Both the position numbers and the translations under genes were made by a program. Below are positions 17,488 to 24,592 of a stretch of DNA of 51,444 nt, in pieces. A model generated the notes under the pieces. That model was given only the letters and a program-made list of their open reading frames with translations, searched no databases and was not told the origin of the DNA. The stretch is taken from contig JANQGV010000284.1 in assembly GCA_028282925.1 (NCBI GenBank), positions 1 to 51,444 of the forward strand, given 5' to 3'. Position 1 is the first letter of the stretch. Each line of letters starts with the position of its first letter. This DNA comes from Thermodesulfobacteriota bacterium. GTDB lineage: Bacteria > Desulfobacterota > WTBG01 > CAIYCZ01 > CAIRTM01.

Positions 17488-19677
17488 CTATGAGAGCGTT
17501 CTGTACAACCACATCGGCACATAGAATTTCCGTTTATTGAGGATAGCACCTTTCAGTTTCACGCCGCCGTTCTCAAGCCGTTCTTTAGCCCGCTGGGCAA
17601 CCTCCCAGCGTACTTTCTCCGCCTCAATGACCATAACGGCATAATCCGCAACTCTCCCCAGGCTTACTATATATGATGCTTCCCACACTGCCGGCATATC
17701 AACCACTACAAAATGATATTCGCGTTTCCAGTGGTTGATCAAATCGTGATATTTTTTCGATTCAAAAAAGCGCCGCGGATGCTCTTCGTCTGTTTCACCG
17801 GCACACAACAAATCCAGGTTTTTCACCGACGTGGGCTGGATAACGCTTGCAAGACTTTCACCCTTGTCGAGGATATCCGCCAGCCCCGGTGAAGTGTTGG
17901 CGTCAAAAATACTTTGCAGTCTCGGCCTCTTCAAATTGGTGTCCACAAGCAGCACCCGTCCGGCGGTATTTCGTGACAGGGTAAGGGCGAGCTGACTGGC
18001 AACCATACTGACACCGGCGCCCGGATGACAGCTTGTCAGCGCAACAATACTGCCGGTCTGCTGGGCTTCGGTAAGAGACAGATGCAACCGCTCGGTCAGC
18101 ATTTCATAATGCTGATGCAAAACCTTGGGGACTTTCAGGTGTGTTTTCAGCACACCCTTGCCCTCAAACACCTTGTCCTGCAACACCTGGCCCGGGCTTA
18201 ACGAAGGAATAGCGGCCAGCGCCGGAACCTCAAGCTTCTCTTCAATGTCTTCCGGTGTTTTTAAAGTATGGTCAAGCCGCTCTATGAAGAAGGCCAGCCC
18301 GACACCGCCTACAGTTGCAATCACCAAACCCAGCATGATATTCAGCAGGGGGCGCGGACGTATCGGCTTTAAAGGGTATGTCGGATACTGAGAAATATTG
18401 ATATTGGATATCCGTTCCTGTTCCAGGGCGTTATCAATACGGGTTTGCTCGAAGCTGTCTGAATATTTTCTATAATTTTCCTCATATACTTCTTTATCAC
18501 GCTCGAGTTTCGAAAGCCGGGTTTCGGCTTCGTTAATGCTTTTCAATTCTTCTTTTGCCCGGATCAACTGCCCGCGCATGGTTGTCACCTTGGCCTCAAA
18601 AGCGGCCAGGGCCACTTTTTCGGTTACCAGCTCCGCCTCGGTTTTCTGCCGGTTTTCGTTCAGACCGCGGGTGACCGCCTTGGCTTCCGTGGCCTGGGCC
18701 AGAACTTCCTTTGCCTCTTCAAGCCGTCGGTTGAACTCGCTCACCGGTATACTGTCTTCGGTATAAATGGAAAGGAGTTCCTGACGCTTCAGCTTCATTT
18801 CATACACCTGGCGGCGCAGTGAATCGATTGCCGAAAGCGGGCCTCCGGTAACCTCCTGTAGAATGAGGGTTTCTTCCATATCGCCAAGGGCTTCCGTCAA
18901 CGCCCCGACCTTGGCGACGGCCACTGCCAGGTCTGCTTCGGCGATATCAATTTCGGTTTGCATGTAACTGATACGCTCTTCCAGAATTTTACGCCGTTCT
19001 TCAAGCATACCGATATATGTGCTGTTTTTAATGTCCTTAATCTGGATCTCTGTGTCGGTCAACGCCTCATTGAGATTAGCTTTCTGGTCTTTGAAAAAGT
19101 CGTGAGAGCCGCGGGTGCGGTGAACACTGATATGCTTGGAAAGATAGAAATCAATGAGCTTTTTCAGAACCATTTGTGCAAGCTTGGGGTCCAGGGCATC
19201 ATAGACAATTTGAATAATATTACTTTGCTTCACCACATCAACAGTCAGGTTCCGCATAAGCTTGTTTGTTGCCTTATCGATGTTCTTCAGCTGCTTTTCC
19301 CCTGCGCCGGAATCGTCCTGCTCGGCCGGTTCGGCATAAATCCCGTCGAGAATAGAATCGATACCCAGGGATTTGACGACCTTTTCGGCAACTTCACGGC
19401 TGGTAAGAATCTCGAGTTCCGAATTCATTTCATTTTGACGATCCTGGCCGACGTTGACAATCGGTTTCTGGCCCGTTTCTACGGTAGGATCAAGCGTTAC
19501 GCTGGCGCGCCCCAGCCGGATCAGCAGCTTTGCTTCGGACTGATAAATTTTATCCCCGAGAAACGTTCCGACAACCGTGGTAACCATAACGGCCAGAAAA
19601 AACAGGATCACGGCCCATTTGTGCCGAAATAGAATATAATATAAATCCCTTAGAGAGTGTACGGTTCGTGTTTCCAT
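17488..19677 (-). CDS. Wzc-like polysaccharide co-polymerase with degenerate tyrosine-kinase domain
   Basis: About 729 residues from the ATG at 19677; the ORF-track start at 19710 is a TTG. An N-terminal Wzz domain is bounded by membrane segments near residues 20-40 (WAVILFFLAVMVTTVVG) and about 445-465 (LLNIMLGLVIATVGG), with a long coiled coil between them. The C-terminal part is a BY-kinase/CapB-like domain with Walker A' (VLLVDTNLKRP) and Walker B (FVVVDMP). However Walker A reads SCHPGAGVS, with Val at about residue 556 where the catalytic Lys belongs, and the C-terminus lacks a Tyr cluster. It should set chain length in the inner membrane, but is probably not an active autokinase. Confidence 0.85.
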   Translation of the reverse strand: METRTVHSLRDLYYILFRHKWAVILFFLAVMVTTVVGTFLGDKIYQSEAKLLIRLGRASVTLDPTVETGQKPIVNVGQDRQNEMNSELEILTSREVAEKVVKSLGIDSILDGIYAEPAEQDDSGAGEKQLKNIDKATNKLMRNLTVDVVKQSNIIQIVYDALDPKLAQMVLKKLIDFYLSKHISVHRTRGSHDFFKDQKANLNEALTDTEIQIKDIKNSTYIGMLEERRKILEERISYMQTEIDIAEADLAVAVAKVGALTEALGDMEETLILQEVTGGPLSAIDSLRRQVYEMKLKRQELLSIYTEDSIPVSEFNRRLEEAKEVLAQATEAKAVTRGLNENRQKTEAELVTEKVALAAFEAKVTTMRGQLIRAKEELKSINEAETRLSKLERDKEVYEENYRKYSDSFEQTRIDNALEQERISNINISQYPTYPLKPIRPRPLLNIMLGLVIATVGGVGLAFFIERLDHTLKTPEDIEEKLEVPALAAIPSLSPGQVLQDKVFEGKGVLKTHLKVPKVLHQHYEMLTERLHLSLTEAQQTGSIVALTSCHPGAGVSMVASQLALTLSRNTAGRVLLVDTNLKRPRLQSIFDANTSPGLADILDKGESLASVIQPTSVKNLDLLCAGETDEEHPRRFFESKKYHDLINHWKREYHFVVVDMPAVWEASYIVSLGRVADYAVMVIEAEKVRWEVAQRAKERLENGGVKLKGAILNKRKFYVPMWLYRTLS

Positions 19678-19735
19678 GTCGCAATCATACTCCCATCTAT
19701 ATAATATCAATTAAAAGTAATGTGGGGCTACGCAC

Positions 19736-20512
19736 CTATTCCCATCCCATGTCAGCCGAATCTATGCTGACACCGACGGAACCATCGCCCACCGTTTGTG
19801 AATAGTGAAAACCTGTCTGCGGTATCACCCGGTTAATGTACTGATCGATCCACTGATTGACCTTGACGATAGTGGTCGTTGGAACCCAAACAATATCAAA
19901 GGGTTCCAGAAAAAAAGGCTTATCAATCTCGCCGGCCAGGGCCTTCCGATAGTCGATTTTATATCCGAAGCGCTGTCCGTCTTTATGGCGAATAACTATG
20001 ATGTCTTTTGTTTTGGCTCTGGTCGGGTCAAACCCGCCGGCATGCATGATAGCCTCCAGCGCAGTAAGTTTGCCCGGCATGGGGATCTGCCCCGGATTGT
20101 GAACCTCTCCACCGACATATACGCGGCGGTCTTCAAGCGAACGAACAATAACGGCAATATCCGGATACTTCAGTTGTCCGGCATACAACTCCCGCAATTC
20201 TTCGCGCAACTCTCCGGGTGTCTTTCCGGCGACCGTCAGGTCCCCTATCAGTTTTAACTGGATTTTTCCATCCGGGGTGACCGTAACCGTTTCATCAAAT
20301 TGGTTGGCAAAGGTGAATTTTATTTCAATAATATCACCCGATGCCAGCGTTAGTCGTGGTTTCGGCACCGCCTGGATCTCGGAATAATCCTTGGGATACA
20401 GCCCTTGTGTTTTTGGGCCGCCGCCACATCCAATCAATGAGAAAATAACGCAAATAATACCGATAAAAATAACCATGCTTTTTTTGTTGTTATGTAGTGA
20501 TAGTCTCATTTT
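19736..20512 (-). CDS. Wza-like polysaccharide export outer-membrane lipoprotein
   Basis: About 258 residues from the ATG at 20512, chosen because GGA lies just upstream; the ORF track starts 45 nt earlier. A lipoprotein signal ends in FSLIGC, so the mature protein is lipid-anchored. The Poly_export domain (LASGDIIEIKF, TVTPDGKIQLKLIGD) is followed by one SLBB domain (RRVYVGGEVHNPGQIPMPG, LEAIMHAGGF). It is shorter than E. coli Wza and carries one clear SLBB, as in many Desulfobacterota homologues. It should form the outer-membrane channel working with the Wzc-like protein encoded 58 bp downstream. It is the first gene of the cluster. Confidence 0.88.
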   Translation of the reverse strand, partial: KMRLSLHNNKKSMVIFIGIICVIFSLIGCGGGPKTQGLYPKDYSEIQAVPKPRLTLASGDIIEIKFTFANQFDETVTVTPDGKIQLKLIGDLTVAGKTPGELREELRELYAGQLKYPDIAVIVRSLEDRRVYVGGEVHNPGQIPMPGKLTALEAIMHAGGFDPTRAKTKDIIVIRHKDGQRFGYKIDYRKALAGEIDKPFFLEPFDIVWVPTTTIVKVNQWIDQYINRVIPQTGFHYSQTVGDGSVGVSIDSADMGWE

Positions 20513-21131
20513 CATAAAATCCATATAATTTTGGTTTTTTGGATTTTCACAATACATTGTGGTTTGACGGATGACAAATACACTATATATTGCTTTTTTA
20601 ATCAGTTACAAACCCTAACTGCAAAACGACTTGAGATAGTTGTTGCAATCATCTGTTTTGCCTTAACAATCTCTTTTTTGCTGTGCATCACTATCTTCGG
20701 TCAACTACAGGTATTCTTTAGCAAAAACATCTGACAGGCCTATTTCCCATCAAATCACTACGGATAATTTGTTCTTTGATTATTACATAAAAACAAATAT
20801 TTTTGTAGTGTTTTTTATTCAAGAAAATCCCCGATTTATATATTTTTTATTTGCAGCATGCATTACATACTGAACGCCAATATGCTCTATTAAACATTTA
20901 TTATTTATAGTATGTATCCTTTTTTTTCTGAATTAAATGAAAAGAAAAAAATATCAAAAAGAACGCAATAATATTATACCCTGTTTATGTAAGCTTGAAG
21001 CACGTCCAACTACAAAGTCATATTGTCCCGGATAATACGTAACAGTGCTCCGGAGCAACAAGGAACGCAAACAAAACGACAGACGGATGTTTATACACTT
21101 TTTGCTCAGGAGCCGGTGGAATAAACCCGAT

Positions 21132-21259
21132 CAGGCTGCCGGAGAATGCCCGCATACGAGGCAAAAAAAATCCTGAGGCATGAAGGGTACTTGGCGGTAC
21201 GCTGCAGTGACGAAGGGCGTGCAAAACCCAGGAAACGGCAACGATACAACAAACCCCGG
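21132..21259. repeat. Dispersed palindromic element, degraded copy C
   Basis: The stretch from CAGGCTGCCGGAGAATG aligns with the complete copy at 27305-27432. It shares the central TACTTGGCGGTAC hairpin and a GACGAAGGGCG segment, but the terminal inverted repeats have decayed. It lies in the long non-coding region. Boundaries are approximate. Confidence 0.5.
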
Positions 21260-21271
21260 AAAAAGAAATAT

Positions 21272-21300
21272 CCCCTTGGCAAGGGGCAGATGCCAAGGGG
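21272..21300. repeat. Strong inverted repeat
   Basis: CCCCTTGGCA (21272-21281) is repeated exactly inverted as TGCCAAGGGG (21291-21300) with a 9-nt loop that itself contains AGGGG. There is no T-tract on either side, so it is not a simple terminator. It could be an mRNA-stabilising hairpin, a protein site, or another dispersed repeat. Confidence 0.6.
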
Positions 21301-21390
21301 ATGAGGGGGGGTACAGAAAAGAAACTGTCATCTTATTTATAACATACCTTTTAAAACGTGCAAGTGCCTAATACATTTTTTTTAAAAAAA

Positions 21391-21418
21391 AGGCAGCATC
21401 AACCTCGCGATGCTGCCT
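21391..21418 (-). terminator. Intrinsic terminator of the DksA/TraR-like gene
   Basis: On the minus strand a perfect 10-bp stem (AGGCAGCATC paired with GATGCTGCCT) with an 8-nt loop is followed by a run of seven or more T residues. It lies 45 bp past the stop codon of the DksA-like gene, the expected place. Confidence 0.85.
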
Positions 21419-21462
21419 GCCGAACATTGGAATATATGCAATAAAGCCGGAGGGTGCCCGGT

Positions 21463-21885
21463 TTATTCATCGCTGCTTTCTATGTCTGTTATGGACACAT
21501 CCTTGTAAAGCATTTTGTCTTCCATCGATTCACCGTCTCGCGCAGCCTGTTTTTCAAGCTCCTCCTGACAGGCAACACAATACCGGGCAAAGGGGAGTAC
21601 TTTCAATCTTTTTTTATTAATGTCGCAGCCGCATTCTTCACATATGCCGTATGAGCCGTCTTCTATACGTTCCAGGGCGCTGTCGATGGCCACGAGCTTC
21701 ACCCGTTCACGCTCGCCCAGCATATGCATCATTTGCCTGTCTTTTTCAATATCCACATCATCGTAAAAATCACCGACATCCCGCTCAGGCGCACTTCTCA
21801 CGTTTTTGATATTCTCATCCATGTCCTTGAGAATATCTTCGCGCATCTTCAACAGGTTCTTTTTAAGGGTCACGGTTCCCTTCAT
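21463..21885 (-). CDS. DksA/TraR family zinc-finger protein
   Basis: A 140-residue protein with an N-terminal coiled coil (about 1-75) and a C-terminal four-cysteine zinc finger: C82-EE-C85 and C103-VA-C106, with SYGICEECG and RYCVACQ typical of DksA/TraR. In the family, the coiled coil enters the RNA polymerase secondary channel to modulate promoter choice, often with ppGpp. The coiled-coil tip here reads DVGDFYDDVD rather than the DxxDxA of classical DksA, so it may be a DksA-like paralogue. It has its own sigma70-type promoter and terminator, so it is monocistronic. Confidence 0.85.
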   Translation of the reverse strand: MKGTVTLKKNLLKMREDILKDMDENIKNVRSAPERDVGDFYDDVDIEKDRQMMHMLGERERVKLVAIDSALERIEDGSYGICEECGCDINKKRLKVLPFARYCVACQEELEKQAARDGESMEDKMLYKDVSITDIESSDE

Positions 21886-21973
21886 AAAATGGCATTCCTA
21901 TAAGAGGTTTATGTATGGGGCTGTCACGCTACCCAAGCCCCCTTTTCAGCCTTCGATCACGAAATGAAGTAGT

Positions 21974-22002
21974 TCTATAGTCCTATTATACATATTTGTC
22001 AA
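21974..22002 (-). promoter_or_regulatory. Sigma70-type promoter of the DksA/TraR-like gene
   Basis: On the minus strand TTGACA (21997-22002) and TATAGA (21974-21979) are separated by exactly 17 bp. The implied transcript start is near 21967, giving an 80-nt leader before the ATG at 21885. Confidence 0.65.
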
Positions 22003-22226
22003 CAAAAAATTACATCATATTGTTATAACTTATTTTTTTCTGTTTTTCCAGCAGATCACGTTTGCAGGTCGCATTGTATAATGATACTATTACATTAAAA
22101 AGATTATGGAAAGATAGTGAACGGGAACGAATATACCCCGTTCCAGTCTACCGGTCGAATACCACTGGCGGGATATCGGCTGATGGGTATCAAAAAACAG
22201 TAGCAATCGACCGCACATGCGGAAAA

Positions 22227-22362
22227 ACTTGCTCAAAAATGCTCAAATACAAGGCGTACGAAATCCTTTGGACTGCGGCATACGTATTGGCACGCCCCAG
22301 GGACGAAGGGTGAGCGCAATCCCGATACAATCGGGATAGATGGACGGTTTTCAGCAGTCTGG
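22227..22362. repeat. Dispersed palindromic element, copy B
   Basis: It aligns over most of its length with the complete copy at 27305-27432: ATACAAGGCGTACGAAATCC near the left and GACGAAGGGTGAGCGCAAT in the middle. The internal part differs and holds a perfect hairpin, ATCCCGAT/ATCGGGAT (22319-22337). Its right end stops about 8 bp before the rlmN start, so rlmN's weak ribosome site (TGGA) overlaps the repeat. Confidence 0.65.
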
Positions 22363-22370
22363 AAAAATAC

Positions 22371-23396
22371 ATGAAACAGGATTTAAAAAACAACTCCCTT
22401 GATGAAATAAAAGCAACCCTCAAGGGGCTCAACGCGGAACAATACCGGGCAAAACAGGTTGCCCAGTGGGTGTTTCAAAAAAAAGCGTCTTCCGTGCATG
22501 AAATGACCAACATTTCAAAAGACTTCCGAAACGCCCTGGGTGAGATTGCCTGCATCAGTTCGTTTACCCCTTTAAAAATAGATGTTTCCCGCGACGGGTC
22601 CAAAAAATTTCTTTTCAAGACTACGGACGGCCACGGCGTGGAGAGCGTGCTGATCCCGGAGAAAAAGCACTGGACCCTGTGCATCTCCACCCAGATCGGC
22701 TGCCCCCTGCAATGCCGCTTCTGCTATACCGGGCGCAACGGTCTTGTGAGAAACCTGACTGCCGCTGAAATACTCAACCAGATAGATGCCGTATTTACAA
22801 CGGAGAGCTTTGACAAGCAACTGCCGAACCTGGTTTTCATGGGTATGGGTGAGCCCCTTGCAAACTACGACAACACCCTGAAGACCCTGCAGATACTCAC
22901 CAGTTCATGGGGGCATCACTACTCTCACCGCAAAATAACCGTGTCAACCGCAGGACTTGTGCCCCGGATAAAACAACTCGGGGAAGACATCCATGTCAAC
23001 CTGGCCGTTTCACTGAACGCTTCAAACGACAAAACCCGAAACTACGTGATGCCCGTAAACAAAAAATATCCCCTTCGCGAATTGATAGAAGCGGCAAAAC
23101 GGTTTCCGCTCCCGTCCCGCAAAAGAATAACCTTCGAATATATCCTTATCAAAGGCATTAACGATTCTGCCCAAAACGCCCTGGAACTGACAAAACTTCT
23201 GAAAAACGTGCCCTGCAAAATAAACCTGATACCCTTCAACGAACACCCGGCGGTCGACTTCGAAACACCCGACGAGAAAACCATACAACGGTTCCAGGAC
23301 GTGCTTCACGACAACCATTTCACCGCCCCCATCAGAAGGAGCAAGGGCTCCGACATTGCCGCGGCCTGCGGCCAGCTGGGCGACAGCGCCTCGTAG
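22371..23396 (+). CDS. rlmN: 23S rRNA (adenine2503-C2)-methyltransferase RlmN
   Basis: A 341-residue radical SAM methyltransferase. The cluster motif is GCPLQCRFCYTG with Cys 111, 115 and 118. The second catalytic cysteine near the C-terminus is in AAACGQL (C333), and GMGEPLANYDN is the SAM-binding region. The enzyme methylates C2 of A2503 in 23S rRNA and A37 of some tRNAs. Length and motifs fit housekeeping RlmN rather than the resistance enzyme Cfr. It starts immediately after a palindromic repeat copy and converges with the LysM lipoprotein gene. Confidence 0.92.
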   Translation: MKQDLKNNSLDEIKATLKGLNAEQYRAKQVAQWVFQKKASSVHEMTNISKDFRNALGEIACISSFTPLKIDVSRDGSKKFLFKTTDGHGVESVLIPEKKHWTLCISTQIGCPLQCRFCYTGRNGLVRNLTAAEILNQIDAVFTTESFDKQLPNLVFMGMGEPLANYDNTLKTLQILTSSWGHHYSHRKITVSTAGLVPRIKQLGEDIHVNLAVSLNASNDKTRNYVMPVNKKYPLRELIEAAKRFPLPSRKRITFEYILIKGINDSAQNALELTKLLKNVPCKINLIPFNEHPAVDFETPDEKTIQRFQDVLHDNHFTAPIRRSKGSDIAAACGQLGDSAS

Positions 23397-23471
23397 AACA
23401 CCCCCGGGCAGGACATCCATGGATGGAGGTTGCACTAAAGCGGATGAATGTAGTCTTCGTAAGGATTGAAA

Positions 23472-24524
23472 CTATTCGCTTTTCTCTTCTTCGGGGACTT
23501 CTTCCGCATCCGGCGATTTCGCTACGGGCGCAAGGAGAAAATAGCGGCGGTAAAACTCGGGATTGTAGGCATCATAGGGCGGGATAAAGGGAGGAAAGGC
23601 TTCTGCCTGCTTGCGCGCCTCAATTATTTCCTCAAAGGAGATATCACGGGGTATCGATAAAATCTGTCCGGGATATACGACTTTGGGGTCCCGTATCTGG
23701 TCACGGTTTGCCTTGTAAATCAACGGCCACATAAACTGGTCGTTGAAAATCTCGCGGCGCTTGGCGATATCATTGAGGGTTTCCCCGCGTTTAACTTTAT
23801 AGGTCGACGGGTACATGCGCTCGAACTCTTCCTGCCGGGCCTTGGCGGCGCCCACCTGGGCTTCAAGCTTGATCTTATCGGCCTGCTTATGGGCGTCGTT
23901 TATGATGCCGGCCGCCTGTTTGCGGGCGGCGGCCAGAATTTCCTCAGCCGTCTGCTGGCTGCTTATCCTTTTCTTCTCTTCCTCCAGCAGCGAAACTTTT
24001 CCCTTCTCAATGGCCTCCGGCAGCATTGCCAGTCGCTGGTGCGACTTCTGCACCGACTCCAGGGCATCCATGTAACGGCCGTCGTCTAAAAGCCGGTGTC
24101 CGTTTTCCAGATACTTTTTTATCTCGATCAGAGCGTCGGGGGCATACTCTTTCTCTTTTCCTTTTTCATACTGGTCCCAGATTTCCTCCCCCCGGTACAG
24201 CAACCTCTCGGCGAGGGCCTTAACCCGCATACGTTCCTCGCGGCTCTCTTCGCAGGCCTGTTCACCTATGTTTTCAGCCTTCTGAGCAAGAGAGCGGGCC
24301 TCATCATAATTTTCGGAACTCATCATATTTTTGGCTCTTCTGAGGGTGAGCAGGGCTTCGAGGTAGGTTTCCGGGGCATAAACAGGGGATTCAAGTTTCT
24401 GGGCCTGGAAGAGTACGGCGTCGGCCCGGCGAATATCACGATATGTCTGCTCCCGGTAGGGCAGAGAACTGCAACTGCTCAAAAACAGCGCAATACTACA
24501 AAAAAATAGAATCCGTTTATTCAT
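23472..24524 (-). CDS. LysM-domain lipoprotein with coiled-coil body
   Basis: A 350-residue protein with a lipoprotein signal (LFLSSC, Cys at about residue 18). Residues 25-165 are helical and TPR/DUF4398-like (for example ALLTLRRAKNMM, YDEARSLAQKAE). A charged coiled coil spans about 165-235. A LysM domain (YKVKRGETLNDIAKR to YPGQILSIPRD, about 240-292) should bind peptidoglycan. The C-terminus is Pro/Glu-rich. It is probably anchored in the outer or inner membrane and tethers to the cell wall. Such proteins are common in Desulfobacterota; the precise role is unknown. Its neighbours do not indicate a pathway. Confidence 0.82.
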   Translation of the reverse strand: MNKRILFFCSIALFLSSCSSLPYREQTYRDIRRADAVLFQAQKLESPVYAPETYLEALLTLRRAKNMMSSENYDEARSLAQKAENIGEQACEESREERMRVKALAERLLYRGEEIWDQYEKGKEKEYAPDALIEIKKYLENGHRLLDDGRYMDALESVQKSHQRLAMLPEAIEKGKVSLLEEEKKRISSQQTAEEILAAARKQAAGIINDAHKQADKIKLEAQVGAAKARQEEFERMYPSTYKVKRGETLNDIAKRREIFNDQFMWPLIYKANRDQIRDPKVVYPGQILSIPRDISFEEIIEARKQAEAFPPFIPPYDAYNPEFYRRYFLLAPVAKSPDAEEVPEEEKSE

Positions 24525-24592
24525 GGTCAGGCTGTCCCGCTAAAACAGTAACGGCTGAAAAACACCTGCCGCCTCTATTATTACATTCGCAT

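Larger units (their letters stand above)
20513..21462. other. Long non-coding stretch upstream of the polysaccharide cluster
   Basis: About 950 bp with no convincing gene. 20560-21000 is strongly AT-rich with many A/T runs and should hold the promoter and leader of the cluster, but I cannot fix -10/-35 elements on the minus strand. 21132-21259 is a degraded copy of a dispersed palindromic repeat. 21272-21300 is a strong hairpin. 21391-21418 is the terminator of the DksA-like gene. The + strand ORF 20531-20734 starts at TTG and lacks a ribosome site. Confidence 0.6.
21886..22370. other. Divergent regulatory region between the dksA-like gene and rlmN
   Basis: 485 bp without a real gene. It holds the minus-strand promoter of the DksA-like gene at 21974-22002, an isolated TATAAT on the + strand at 22077-22082 with no good -35, and a palindromic element copy at 22227-22362. 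The ORF 22062-22313 is open by chance and runs into the repeat. Confidence 0.6.

Noticed and set aside
20531-20734. 67-residue + strand ORF with a hydrophobic stretch, possible membrane peptide
   Set aside because: TTG start, no ribosome site, AT-rich sequence in which hydrophobic codons arise by chance.
22062-22313. 83-residue + strand ORF upstream of rlmN
   Set aside because: About a third of it lies in the palindromic repeat and the rest has no similarity to any protein I know.
23455-23475. GGATTGAAAC, resembling the 3' end of many CRISPR repeats (also GGGGATTGAAA near 160)
   Set aside because: Single occurrences with no spaced repeats around them and no cas genes in the window.
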